Assembly: GCF_002165255.2 (NCBI RefSeq)
Contig: NZ_CP028561.1
Span: forward strand, 2,790,001-2,854,000
DNA: 64,000 nucleotides
From: Acinetobacter sp. WCHA45
GTDB taxonomy: Bacteria > Pseudomonadota > Gammaproteobacteria > Pseudomonadales > Moraxellaceae
Direction: 5' to 3'
Made by a program: the position numbers and the translations under genes. Numbering within the stretch: position 1 is the first letter of the stretch; each line of letters opens with the position of its first letter. The notes beneath the pieces are model-generated. The model was not told the origin of the DNA, ran no database searches, and saw only the letters and a program-made list of their open reading frames with translations. Below, piece by piece: positions 1 through 9,019 of the stretch.

Positions 1-261
1 ACGGTATGCGTCTAAAGGAGAAGATTCTGTTTCATTCATTACATGCGCACGACCTGCACAGTGAATAATGACATCAACTTGCGATAAATCTATATGTTCT
101 AAATCATCATTCAAATCAAAAACTATCGCTTTGATACTTCTTTTTGACTGTAAAGGCTGTTTTCTAGTTTGTGCCCATACATTATAAGATTCTTGGCTAG
201 AAAAATAGCTACATAAATGCGAGCCGAGAAACCCATTAGCACCCGTAATTAAAAGATTCAT
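1..261 (-). CDS. NAD-dependent sugar-nucleotide epimerase/reductase, N-terminal part
   Basis: Partial gene: the start codon is at 261 and the reading frame runs off the left edge, leaving 87 residues. It begins with a Rossmann dinucleotide-binding loop (TGANGFLGS, residues 6-14), and an IIHCAGRAHVM motif follows at about residues 65-75. Both are typical of extended short-chain dehydrogenases that reduce or epimerise 4-keto sugar nucleotides (WbpV/GalE-like). It is the last visible gene of the leftward capsule operon, 12 bp after the glycosyltransferase, so a role in making a capsule sugar precursor or the lipid-linked first sugar is inferred. The exact substrate cannot be read from the N-terminus. 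Confidence 0.8.
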   Translation of the reverse strand, partial: MNLLITGANGFLGSHLCSYFSSQESYNVWAQTRKQPLQSKRSIKAIVFDLNDDLEHIDLSQVDVIIHCAGRAHVMNETESSPLDAYR

Positions 262-273
262 TATCGACACCAC

Positions 274-1455
274 TTAATTAATTTTCGCAATTATTTTTAA
301 AATCTTATCCATTGCCACTTGCTCTGAATAATATTGTTCCAGAATAGCTCTAGAAGAGTTCAACTCTAGTTGGTGCCTACTCAAAACTATTTGATCCAAA
401 ATAAAAGCCAGTTTGTTTTCATCATCAGGTGATGCAACCCACCCTATTTTATGAGTTCTAACCATGTCTGCTACTTCAGACTCTTGATCCATAATAGCCA
501 GAATAGGTTTATCTGCAGCCATAGAAAAATAGGATTTGCTTGGTACACCCAACCCCAACATTCCTTCAGCTAAGGTTACTAATGCAATATCGCAAGCATT
601 AAGACCTTTTGTTTTCTCTTGTTGATTTAAAGAACCATAATAACGAACATTCTCAGAGCCTATCGCTTGTATTTGATCCTTCAACTCAGAAACATAAGCT
701 CCATTACCAATAAAAATAAATTTTGCCAAATGCAAATTTTCCATTTTTTTTATGGCATTTAAAATAATTCCTACACCTTGCATTCGACCGATATTTCCGA
801 AGAATTGGAACACCGTAGTATCATCTTTATTCCAACTCAACTCTTTCAAGATTTGGTTATTCTGCTTAATCTCAATTCCAACATCCGATGGATCAATCCA
901 ATTTTGTACAATCGTAATATTCTCTTTATTTGTTTTTTGGAAGATTAATTCTTTCATATCTCTCCCTATTACAATTACTTCATCGGCACTAGCGTAGATT
1001 TTATCAAATAACCACTTTGCAGTTTTATATAAAAAATTTTTCTCTTTCAAAATTTTTGCAGGGACTAAATTTTCTGGAAAAACATCATGAACAAGCAAAA
1101 CCCATTTAAAATTCAAAACTTTTTTAACGAAATAAAGTACAAAAAGTAGAAAAATAGGAGTCGTTCCTGTAAATACGATACTTCCTTTTTCCACCACTCT
1201 CAAAGTTTTTATTAAGAACTTAATCGATATTACTAATTCGTATAAAAATCTCTTAATAAGACTTCTTTTATCTGGCTCTTTTGCATTAATGTAGTGTGCA
1301 TTCGAATATTCAGGACAATTCAGATCTTTTTTTGCTATTAGAGTAAGGTCTATATCACTTTGCTCATTGAATGTTTCATACAATTTACCCAATAAATAAC
1401 CAGTTGTATTCTGATTCTGATGATAATATTCTGTGATTAAATAGACCTTCTTCAC
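274..1455 (-). CDS. Family 4 glycosyltransferase, WbuB-like (probable L-FucNAc transferase)
   Basis: A 393-residue protein with the two-domain GT-B layout. The C-terminal half carries a nucleotide-sugar binding region of GT4 enzymes (FGNIGRMQG near residue 220, then the ACDIALVTL and GVPSKSYFSMAA stretches at about 288-315). WbuB-type enzymes transfer N-acetyl-L-fucosamine from UDP-L-FucNAc. The gene directly follows fnlABC, which make that donor, and this supports the assignment by context. The enzyme should act on the cytoplasmic face of the inner membrane while the undecaprenyl-linked repeat unit is assembled. The family call is firm; the sugar specificity is inferred from neighbours. Confidence 0.8.
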   Translation of the reverse strand: MKKVYLITEYYHQNQNTTGYLLGKLYETFNEQSDIDLTLIAKKDLNCPEYSNAHYINAKEPDKRSLIKRFLYELVISIKFLIKTLRVVEKGSIVFTGTTPIFLLFVLYFVKKVLNFKWVLLVHDVFPENLVPAKILKEKNFLYKTAKWLFDKIYASADEVIVIGRDMKELIFQKTNKENITIVQNWIDPSDVGIEIKQNNQILKELSWNKDDTTVFQFFGNIGRMQGVGIILNAIKKMENLHLAKFIFIGNGAYVSELKDQIQAIGSENVRYYGSLNQQEKTKGLNACDIALVTLAEGMLGLGVPSKSYFSMAADKPILAIMDQESEVADMVRTHKIGWVASPDDENKLAFILDQIVLSRHQLELNSSRAILEQYYSEQVAMDKILKIIAKIN

Positions 1456-1464
1456 CTTACAACC

Positions 1465-2595
1465 TCAATACTTTTTCCAAATCACACGATTGACATAGTC
1501 TGTATAACTCATAATGATACGAACAACCTTATCACTCACATTTGGCATACTGTAGTCTTCCACCAAACGCAATTGACGCTCTTCACCACGTGCCTGTGAC
1601 TCTAAAATTTCTAAACCTTGCAAAATTCGTTCAGCGGTTAACCCCACCATCATAACTGCTGCTTCTTCCATACCTTCTGGACGTTCATGCGCTTGACGTA
1701 AATTCAATGCAGGGAAATTCATAATAGAAGATTCTTCATTGATCGTACCGCTATCAGATAATGCTGCTTTTGCTGAAAGTTGTAATTTATTATAGTCACT
1801 AAAACCAAGTGGCTTTAGTAATTGAATCAATGGATGGAACTCAATATTGAGCTGTTCAATACGTTTACGAGTTCTAGGATGTGTAGAAACAATGACAGGG
1901 AACTGATATTTTTCAGCCACTGCATTTAACATAGCGACAAGATCTAGGAAGTTTTGATCAGAGTTAATATTCTCTTCACGATGCGCACTCACAATAAAGT
2001 ACTGCTGTTCTTTCAAGCCCAAACGCTCAAGAACATCTGATGCTTCAATCTTCGATTTATAATGATTTAGTACTTCAAACATAGGGCTACCCGTTTTGAT
2101 GACTAAATCTGCAGGTAAACCTTCCGCTATTAAGTAATCACGAGCAATCGTACTATAAGTTAAGTTAATATCTGCTGTATGATCTACGATTCGACGATTG
2201 ATTTCTTCAGGCACACGCATATCAAAACAGCGATTGCCAGCCTCCATATGAAATGTTGGAATCTTACGACGCTTAGCAGGTAAAACAGCCATACAGCTAT
2301 TAGTATCACCAAGAACCAATAATGCTTCTGGTTGTACTTCATCTAAAATCTTATCAACGGTAATAATCACATTACCAATTGTTTCGGCACCTGTTCCACC
2401 TGCAGCATTTAAAAAATGATCAGGCTTGCGGATTCCTAAATCTGTAAAGAAGATTTCATTCAATTCATAATCATAGTTTTGCCCTGTATGTACCAAAACA
2501 TGATCAAAATATTGATCACATGCTGCCATAACTCGAGACAAACGAATAATTTCAGGACGCGTACCTACGACGGTCATTAACTTTAATTTTTTCAC
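1465..2595 (-). CDS. fnlC: UDP-N-acetyl-L-fucosamine pathway 2-epimerase FnlC (non-hydrolysing UDP-GlcNAc 2-epimerase family)
   Basis: A 376-residue member of the WecB/CapG 2-epimerase family. Visible motifs are GTRPEIIRLS near the N-terminus, HTGQNYDYELN at about 36-46, the HMEAGNRCFD loop at about 116-125, a conserved SAHREENIN at about 203-211 and SDSGTINEE at about 281-289. In the CapE/CapF/CapG (FnlA/B/C) pathway this enzyme does the last step, C2 epimerisation of UDP-2-acetamido-2,6-dideoxy-L-talose to UDP-L-FucNAc. The three fnl genes are adjacent and in pathway order, which supports FnlC over WecB. The intergenic gap to fnlB is 13 bp. Confidence 0.9.
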   Translation of the reverse strand: MKKLKLMTVVGTRPEIIRLSRVMAACDQYFDHVLVHTGQNYDYELNEIFFTDLGIRKPDHFLNAAGGTGAETIGNVIITVDKILDEVQPEALLVLGDTNSCMAVLPAKRRKIPTFHMEAGNRCFDMRVPEEINRRIVDHTADINLTYSTIARDYLIAEGLPADLVIKTGSPMFEVLNHYKSKIEASDVLERLGLKEQQYFIVSAHREENINSDQNFLDLVAMLNAVAEKYQFPVIVSTHPRTRKRIEQLNIEFHPLIQLLKPLGFSDYNKLQLSAKAALSDSGTINEESSIMNFPALNLRQAHERPEGMEEAAVMMVGLTAERILQGLEILESQARGEERQLRLVEDYSMPNVSDKVVRIIMSYTDYVNRVIWKKY

Positions 2596-2608
2596 AACAA
2601 TTCAACTC

Positions 2609-3721
2609 TTAATCTGTTATCGGCATTGCATAAGTATCAGGTTTACTACGATCAAAAATCTCATTTGCCCATAGCATCACGACCATTTCATCATCACCAA
2701 TATTGGTAATGTCATGTGTCCATCCAGGTACTGTCTCAACAATTCTCGGCTCGTCACCATGCGTTTCGAGTTGATAAAACTCACCTGAAACCACATGCTT
2801 AAATTTAAATAAGGCTTTACCCTTAATCACAAGGAATTTTTCAGTCTTGGTATGATGATAATGCCCACCGCGAGTAATGCCTGGATGTGCAGTAAAATAT
2901 GAGAACTGACCAGCATCAGGTGTTTTCAGCATTTCGACAAATACGCCGCGTTGGTCACCATATTTAGGTATGCTATAGTCAAATTGTTCAGGTTTTAAGA
3001 AACTTAAATACGTAGAATATAAAGCGCGAGTTAAACCTGTACCGACTCGGTCTGTAATTAAGCTTTCACGGGACTGTTTAAAACCTGCCAAGGTTTTTGC
3101 CAAATCACCCACGCTAATTTGGTATTCAGGCTGGATGGCAAAAACTTGCTCTACCTGCTGCGCACCCTGAATAATATTCCAGAATGATTCCACGACATCA
3201 TCTACATAGACCAAACGGATCATGGCATTTTCATCATGAATTTGAATAGGTAAATCATGTGCAGTGTTGTAACAAAAGGTCGCCACAGCCGAGTTATAGT
3301 TAGGACGTGACCACTTACCAAAGACGTTGGCTAAACGACAAATATATACAGGATTCCCTTGCTGCTGATTCAGCTCTAATAATACCTGCTCACCACCGAG
3401 TTTACTCTGCCCGTAGGCGTTGTCACGTTCTGCCTGAATTGATGAAGAAAGAATAACCGGAGTCTGCTTTTTTGCCTGCTTGAGAATATCTGCAATTTTC
3501 TGGGTAAGGGTGATATTCCCCTCAGTAAATTCTTGCTCATTTAAAGGGCGGTTAATACCTGCTAAATGCACAATCCAGTCTGCAGCAAGTACAGATTGCT
3601 CTAGTTCTGCTGAACTAGAATTACGGTTGAATGGTAAAACTTCAATTTCAGATTTTTCAGACAGAAATTGAATTAAGTTTTTTGCAATAAAGCCGTTAGA
3701 GCCTGTGACTAGAATTTTCAT
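2609..3721 (-). CDS. fnlB: FnlB/CapF: SDR reductase with C-terminal cupin domain, UDP-L-FucNAc synthesis
   Basis: A 370-residue two-domain protein. Residues 1 to about 245 form an NAD(P)-binding SDR domain (TGSNGFIAKNL at 6-16; YGQSKLGGE in the catalytic YxxxK position near 103). Residues from about 260 form a cupin with GGHYHHTKTEKF, a histidine-rich metal site as in CapF. In the known pathway CapF takes the 4-keto product of CapE/FnlA to UDP-6-deoxy-L-talNAc. The length and fusion match the family. It sits two bases from fnlA and overlaps neither neighbour, as expected for a translationally linked operon. Confidence 0.9.
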   Translation of the reverse strand: MKILVTGSNGFIAKNLIQFLSEKSEIEVLPFNRNSSSAELEQSVLAADWIVHLAGINRPLNEQEFTEGNITLTQKIADILKQAKKQTPVILSSSIQAERDNAYGQSKLGGEQVLLELNQQQGNPVYICRLANVFGKWSRPNYNSAVATFCYNTAHDLPIQIHDENAMIRLVYVDDVVESFWNIIQGAQQVEQVFAIQPEYQISVGDLAKTLAGFKQSRESLITDRVGTGLTRALYSTYLSFLKPEQFDYSIPKYGDQRGVFVEMLKTPDAGQFSYFTAHPGITRGGHYHHTKTEKFLVIKGKALFKFKHVVSGEFYQLETHGDEPRIVETVPGWTHDITNIGDDEMVVMLWANEIFDRSKPDTYAMPITD

Positions 3722-3723
3722 GT

Positions 3724-4758
3724 TTAAGCCTCTGGATCTATATATTGACCTTGAGTTAAAGCACGTACGAATTCGAGTTTTAATAATAACTTTTTCATAC
3801 CTTCAACATCTAAGCGTTCAGTATTATGCGAGTTATAATCTTCAAATTCTGTAATTTTTGAGTCACCTTCTTCCACATATTTTTCATAGTTCAGATCGCG
3901 TTGATCTGCTGGTACTCGGAAGTAATAACCCTGATCTATGGCGACAACCATTTCTTCACGGCTAAGTAGTGCTTCATAGGCTTTCTCGCCATGACGTGTA
4001 CCCATAATTGAAACTGGATGTTCTTCTACATTCAGCAATTCTTTTAATGCCTGTGCCAAGACTTCAATGGTTGCTGCCGGTGCTTTTTGTACAAAAATAT
4101 CGCCGTTCTCACCATGCTCAAACGCATACAGCACCAAATCGACTGCATCTTCCAAAGTCATCATGAAACGAGTCATATTAGGATCTGTAATGGTAAGGGG
4201 TTTACCTTGGCGAATCTGATCTACAAATAATGGAATAACAGAACCACGAGATGCCATCACATTACCGTAACGTGTACCACAAATTACCGTTTCCAGTTCT
4301 TCTAAGTTACGAGATTTTGCCACCATGACTTTTTCCATCATGGCTTTGGAAATGCCCATGGCATTAATTGGGTAAACGGCTTTATCTGTACTTAAGCACA
4401 CCACACGTTTTACACGGTTTTGAATGGCTGCTTCCAATACATTTTCTGTACCCAGCACATTGGTTTTAACTGCTTCCATAGGGTGAAATTCGCAAGAGGG
4501 AACTTGTTTCAGTGCGGCCGCATGGTAAATATAGTCGACACCACGCGTTGCGTTCAGAACACTGTTATAATCTCGCACATCACCAATATAGAATTTAAGT
4601 TTAGATGACTGGTATTTCTTACGCATATCATCTTGCTTTTTTTCATCACGGCTAAAAATACGGATTTCTTTAATATCTGTTTCTAAAAAGCGTTTTAGAA
4701 CAGCATTACCAAATGAACCTGTACCACCTGTAATTAAGAGAACTTTGTTTGAAAACAT
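3724..4758 (-). CDS. fnlA: UDP-GlcNAc 4,6-dehydratase/5-epimerase FnlA
   Basis: A 344-residue CapE/FnlA-type SDR dehydratase and first enzyme of UDP-L-FucNAc synthesis. It has the glycine-rich loop TGGTGSFGNAV, a GDVRDYNSV loop, HAAALKQVP and the MGISKAMMEK segment, a modified YxxxK region characteristic of inverting 4,6-dehydratases. The ATG at 4758 is preferred over an upstream in-frame codon at 4812. The upstream start would overlap the preceding glycosyltransferase by 46 bases and would add an 18-residue tail without similarity to the Rossmann fold. It begins 8 bases after that transferase gene ends. Confidence 0.9.
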   Translation of the reverse strand: MFSNKVLLITGGTGSFGNAVLKRFLETDIKEIRIFSRDEKKQDDMRKKYQSSKLKFYIGDVRDYNSVLNATRGVDYIYHAAALKQVPSCEFHPMEAVKTNVLGTENVLEAAIQNRVKRVVCLSTDKAVYPINAMGISKAMMEKVMVAKSRNLEELETVICGTRYGNVMASRGSVIPLFVDQIRQGKPLTITDPNMTRFMMTLEDAVDLVLYAFEHGENGDIFVQKAPAATIEVLAQALKELLNVEEHPVSIMGTRHGEKAYEALLSREEMVVAIDQGYYFRVPADQRDLNYEKYVEEGDSKITEFEDYNSHNTERLDVEGMKKLLLKLEFVRALTQGQYIDPEA

Positions 4759-4766
4759 AATAATGA

Positions 4767-5894
4767 CTACTGACTGTATAAATGAGTAATTAAATTTCTC
4801 TGCAAAGCCCATTTTTGCTCTGCAGATGGATAATTTTTTAATAAAACCTTCTGACCATTTTGTACTAATACATCACGCAAATTAACATCAATAATAATTT
4901 GTAAGATTGCTTTAGCTATACTTTTTTCATCGAGAGGATCAAAGTATAAAGCTGCATTTTCACATAACTCTGTTGCAAAAGGGCGATTACTTACCAATAG
5001 TGGTCTTTCCGCCAAAAACGCTTCAGGAAATACAGCAGTAGAAGATTCAACTAGGCTAGCGCAAATCACAGCATTACTTGCTAGATAAAGTTCAGCAAAT
5101 TTAGAGTTCTCAACAAAACCTGTTGTTGAAATAAATTCCTCCACTGCATTATTTTTAGCTAATATTGATAAATTTATCCAGTCTATACTTTCCTTAGGAA
5201 TAGTAAAAACGATTTCTAAGTTATGCTGAAATACTGGATTTTTCTTTATTTCAGCCAAGGCTAGAATGATTTTTTCCACATTCTTGTGTGGATAATAACT
5301 ACCAGGTACAAGAATTCTAAATTTATCTTTTATAGGAAAGATTTGAGTGCGATTATCTAGAATATTTTTCTTAAAATTTGGACTATATGAGTTTCCAATA
5401 ACATAAATTTTATCTAGAGAGTAATTAAAGTGAGCTGCCAACTTCTCTTTAACTAATTCAGTTTCAACCAATAAATAGCTTTGTGATCTTTGAAATATTT
5501 TTTTCTTAATAAAATTTAAAACTCTTTCATATAATCCTATATTTAATTCTTTTTCATATAGCATTTTACCCAAAGCAAAACCTTGTAATGTTTTAGCTTT
5601 AGGCTTCCAGTAAGCAGGCCCAAATACAACAAAAACAAGTTCAGGATTGAATCTTCTCTCAAGAACAGAAATTCTTTTACCCTGTCTAAATTTCTTATAT
5701 ATAGGAACACTTTCTTCAACACAATAAAAATAGAAATTATCCTTAACAGAATAATCTAACTGTCGATCAATTACTTCATTTACAATACAAATAGCTTTAA
5801 AACATGGATCTTTAGAAATATTTTCTAAAAAGGCTAAAGCAACTTGAACTCCCCCTCCTTTTGAGACTAATGAAGCGTCAACTAAAATTTTCAT
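4767..5894 (-). CDS. Family 4 glycosyltransferase of the capsule locus
   Basis: A 375-residue GT-B type glycosyltransferase. The N-terminus (VDASLVSKGGGVQVALAF) is the acceptor-side start seen in GT4 enzymes. The C-terminal donor domain shows VPGSYYPHKNVEKI at about 195-208 and an ESSTAVFPEAFLAERPLLVS stretch at about 283-302, the E-x7-E region of the family. It probably adds one sugar to the capsule repeat unit in the cytoplasm. Neither acceptor nor donor can be named from the sequence. The surrounding DNA is noticeably AT-rich, as in the other serotype-specific genes of the locus. Confidence 0.8.
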   Translation of the reverse strand: MKILVDASLVSKGGGVQVALAFLENISKDPCFKAICIVNEVIDRQLDYSVKDNFYFYCVEESVPIYKKFRQGKRISVLERRFNPELVFVVFGPAYWKPKAKTLQGFALGKMLYEKELNIGLYERVLNFIKKKIFQRSQSYLLVETELVKEKLAAHFNYSLDKIYVIGNSYSPNFKKNILDNRTQIFPIKDKFRILVPGSYYPHKNVEKIILALAEIKKNPVFQHNLEIVFTIPKESIDWINLSILAKNNAVEEFISTTGFVENSKFAELYLASNAVICASLVESSTAVFPEAFLAERPLLVSNRPFATELCENAALYFDPLDEKSIAKAILQIIIDVNLRDVLVQNGQKVLLKNYPSAEQKWALQRNLITHLYSQ

Positions 5895-5899
5895 TAAAA

Positions 5900-6787
5900 T
5901 TACCTATTTTTAATATAAAGAAGGAAATTTTTTACTGTATTCACTATGATAAATACACTAAAGTTATACTTGAGTCTTTTTAAAAGTAAGAGTGGCCTTA
6001 TTAAACTCCTATCATATTCATAAAATTGACAAAATAGAATTTCAGCTAAATTTCGATCAAGCTTATGTTTGAATAGAAATCTCTGATAAGCTTTACTAGC
6101 TTTTTCAGCTTTCAAATTTGAAATACGATCAATTTCATTGGATATATCAACAACATATGTATAAGAAGATAACCGTTTAGCATACCCTTTTGTTTTTTTC
6201 AGTACATTATACCAACATTCTAAATCTTGCCACATTGGCATAGCTTGATCAAAAGCGCCATTTTCCTTTAAAATACTAGTTTTAATAAAAACTTGATTTC
6301 CAATATAATTCATAAATAATAAATCTTTAGCGTAAACCTTAGTAGGTCTAATATAATTTAATATTTTTTGCTTAAATGATATATTTATATTTTCTGTCTC
6401 ATTCACTTTAATTAAACAATTATCAAAATATAAAACCACATTATCATCAAAAACTATATTTTTAATAAAATTTTCTAAACGATCTGGTAAGAAGTAATCA
6501 TCATCATCTAAGCCTGTAATATATTCCCCTCTAGCACTTTGAATAGCAATATTTCTACTTTCACATGCACCGCCATTTTTCTCTTTTAAAAAAAAATTTA
6601 TTCTTTCATCACCCTTTGCAATTTCCTTAAGAAATTCTTGCGTGCCATCTGTAGAGCAATCATCAACTACAATAATTTCTATATTTTTATAAGTTTGAGT
6701 GCGAACAGAATCCAAAGATCTTTTCAATAAGTCCAATCTATTAAATGTTGTAATATATACAGTAACTAAAAAATGCTCTCTCATCAT
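5900..6787 (-). CDS. Family 2 glycosyltransferase of the capsule locus
   Basis: A 295-residue GT-A enzyme of family 2. It begins with TVYITTFNRLDLLKRSLDSV, has the nucleotide-binding VVDDCSTDGT at about 40-49 and a DDDDYF run (DXD-type metal site) at about 94-99. The C-terminal third lacks transmembrane segments. It lies between wzy and the GT4 gene with gaps of 4 and 5 bases, so it belongs to the same transcript. The start is the first of two adjacent ATG codons, with an AGG seven bases upstream. Family assignment is firm; the linkage formed is unknown. Confidence 0.85.
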   Translation of the reverse strand: MMREHFLVTVYITTFNRLDLLKRSLDSVRTQTYKNIEIIVVDDCSTDGTQEFLKEIAKGDERINFFLKEKNGGACESRNIAIQSARGEYITGLDDDDYFLPDRLENFIKNIVFDDNVVLYFDNCLIKVNETENINISFKQKILNYIRPTKVYAKDLLFMNYIGNQVFIKTSILKENGAFDQAMPMWQDLECWYNVLKKTKGYAKRLSSYTYVVDISNEIDRISNLKAEKASKAYQRFLFKHKLDRNLAEILFCQFYEYDRSLIRPLLLLKRLKYNFSVFIIVNTVKNFLLYIKNR

Positions 6788-6791
6788 AATA

Positions 6792-7823
6792 TTACCTTAG
6801 TTTAAGATCAAATTTTGAAAATCCATTAAAACTCATTGCAAACATCATCCAAAACATATAATTAGCAACAAATCCTGTTTCAAATAACCCAAAAAGCATA
6901 CAAGAAGAAAATATACCTAATCTTAACTTATAGTACTCATCAAATCTATTCTTCATAAAAGAATATACATAAAATATCAGCAACCCACATCCTATAAAAA
7001 CACCGTACTTCAAAATCAATAATAAATACATATTATCCAAGGTACCATATTTTATAGCCATTTTAGTATATTCTTGAGCAGGATATCCTGTTATATAATG
7101 ATTATTCAAAACATCATTATATATCGCATATCTATAAGCTCTCCCACCATCACCATCCTCTCGAAAACGGTCCATTAGTGGCGTTTTTGACACAAAATAA
7201 ATTAATGGTAGTATTATGATTGATGGAATAATAAGCTTTCTAATAGATACCCCATTACCTATTATAAAGATAATAAAAAATAGTAATATTGCAGCCCTAG
7301 ACTGGGTAAAAATCAAAAGAATTAATGGTAGTAAAGCTAACATATATTTTTTATTAAAAATAAACCCTATAGCACATATAGAACATATAACACCTATGGG
7401 ATTAGGATTTAATTCTTTACCATTAGGAAGTAACAAAAAAAGACGTCTTTTAAACTCAAGTACATCTTGCCAATCACCAACCTTATGATCTAGAGTTAAA
7501 AAATAAAATAGCATAGCTAAAAGAACATAAGAATTTATTTGAAGAACTCTTAGAATTTTTCCTGAAAATTTTGAAGATAGAAGTAAAGTCGACAAGGTTA
7601 AAATTAAAAAATCTTTAACCGTATATAGATCTAAAAAAATAAAATATATACTAAAAAAAATAAAAATTATAACATATGGAAATACTTTTCTGACTTCTGA
7701 AATACAAACCAAAAAAGGGATAAGACCAAATATAATATTATTTGATAAAAAGTAAAGAGCATAGCTAAATGAGCAAATAAATATTTGAATATCATATTTA
7801 CTTAGTAACATTTTAAATTGCAT
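6792..7823 (-). CDS. wzy: Capsule repeat-unit polymerase Wzy
   Basis: A 343-residue, very hydrophobic protein with about ten predicted membrane helices and a large hydrophilic periplasmic segment around residues 200-260 (DRFREDGDGGRAYRYAIYND), the usual topology of Wzy O-antigen/capsule polymerases. Sequence identity in Wzy is too low for a motif, so the call rests on topology, AT-rich composition and position between wzx/ugd and glycosyltransferases. ATG at 7823 is chosen, with GGA nine bases upstream. A GTG at 7862 in the same frame would overlap ugd by 23 bases. Confidence 0.75.
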   Translation of the reverse strand: MQFKMLLSKYDIQIFICSFSYALYFLSNNIIFGLIPFLVCISEVRKVFPYVIIFIFFSIYFIFLDLYTVKDFLILTLSTLLLSSKFSGKILRVLQINSYVLLAMLFYFLTLDHKVGDWQDVLEFKRRLFLLLPNGKELNPNPIGVICSICAIGFIFNKKYMLALLPLILLIFTQSRAAILLFFIIFIIGNGVSIRKLIIPSIIILPLIYFVSKTPLMDRFREDGDGGRAYRYAIYNDVLNNHYITGYPAQEYTKMAIKYGTLDNMYLLLILKYGVFIGCGLLIFYVYSFMKNRFDEYYKLRLGIFSSCMLFGLFETGFVANYMFWMMFAMSFNGFSKFDLKLR

Positions 7824-7839
7824 TATATTATATCCAAAT

Positions 7840-9009
7840 TTAATTTTCCCCAAATAAATCACGCGTATAAACTTTACTTGACACTCGTTTCAAATCATCA
7901 CTTATTCGGTTCGCAAGAATCACATCGGAACCAGATAAGAATTCTTTAAAATCATTTTGCACAGCATAATTTTCAAATTTTTCTTGTTGCAAAGTTGGTT
8001 CATAAATTTGAATTTGAATATTATATTCTTCTAACTCACGAATAATGTCTTGGATGGCTGAATCTCTAAAATTATCAGAACCTGCTTTCATGGTCAGACG
8101 ATAAATTCCTACTATATTTGGACGCTTTTTCAGAATTTCTTTTACAATAAATTGCTTACGCGTTCTATTAGAATGAATAATTGCCTGAATCAGATTTTGT
8201 GGCACATCTTTATAGTTTGCTAGTAGTTGCTTAGTATCTTTTGGTAAACAGTAACCACCATAGCCAAATGAAGGATTGTTATAATGCTGACCAATACGCG
8301 GATCTAAGCTTACACCTCTTACAATATCCAAACTACTCAGATCGTGTTTTGCACAATAGGTATCCAACTCATTAAAATAAGCGACACGCATCGCTAAATA
8401 GGTATTTGAAAAGAGTTTAACCGCTTCAGCTTCAGTAGCATCCATACATAGAGTTGGAGCATTACGTTCAATCGTAGCATTTAAATAAAGCTGGGCAATT
8501 TTTTTAGCTCGTTCCGACTTCTCACCCACAATAATTCGTGATGGATACAAATTATCATAAAGTGCTTTTCCTTCACGCAAGAATTCTGGAGCGAAGACAA
8601 CCTGCTCTGTTTCAAATTTTGCTTTAATTTGCTCTGTATAACCTACTGGTATAGTAGATTTTATAATAATGGTTGCAGTGCTATTTAAAGGCAAAATTTC
8701 TGCAATCACACTTTCAATAGAAGATGTATCAAAATAATTGGTTTCAGAATCATAATTTGTTGGGGTGGCGATAATGATATAGTCGGCCTTTTCATAAGCC
8801 TCTACCTTATCTGTTGTTGCTTTTAAGCTTAATTTTTCTGCAGCAAAAGCTTGTTCAATATAAGTATCTGCAATAGGAGATATCTTTTGATTAATTAAAG
8901 CAACACGACTTTTTTCAATGTCTAAACTCGTTACTTCGTGCTGACGAGCAAAGAGTACGGCATTAGATAAACCTACATAACCTGTACCTACAACAGTAAT
9001 ACTTAACAC
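7840..9009 (-). CDS. ugd: UDP-glucose 6-dehydrogenase Ugd
   Basis: A 389-residue nucleotide-sugar dehydrogenase of the short UDP-glucose dehydrogenase type. It shows the N-terminal NAD loop GTGYVGLSNAV, the IKSTIPVGYT and FLREGKALYDN segments, and GYGGYCLPKDTKQL with the catalytic cysteine at about 250-263. It oxidises UDP-glucose to UDP-glucuronate for the capsule. The gene starts with GTG at 9009, with AGGA about eight bases upstream. It lies between wzx and wzy, away from the usual right end of such loci, so it is probably part of the variable serotype cassette. Confidence 0.88.
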   Translation of the reverse strand: MLSITVVGTGYVGLSNAVLFARQHEVTSLDIEKSRVALINQKISPIADTYIEQAFAAEKLSLKATTDKVEAYEKADYIIIATPTNYDSETNYFDTSSIESVIAEILPLNSTATIIIKSTIPVGYTEQIKAKFETEQVVFAPEFLREGKALYDNLYPSRIIVGEKSERAKKIAQLYLNATIERNAPTLCMDATEAEAVKLFSNTYLAMRVAYFNELDTYCAKHDLSSLDIVRGVSLDPRIGQHYNNPSFGYGGYCLPKDTKQLLANYKDVPQNLIQAIIHSNRTRKQFIVKEILKKRPNIVGIYRLTMKAGSDNFRDSAIQDIIRELEEYNIQIQIYEPTLQQEKFENYAVQNDFKEFLSGSDVILANRISDDLKRVSSKVYTRDLFGEN

Positions 9010-9019
9010 TTGACCATTC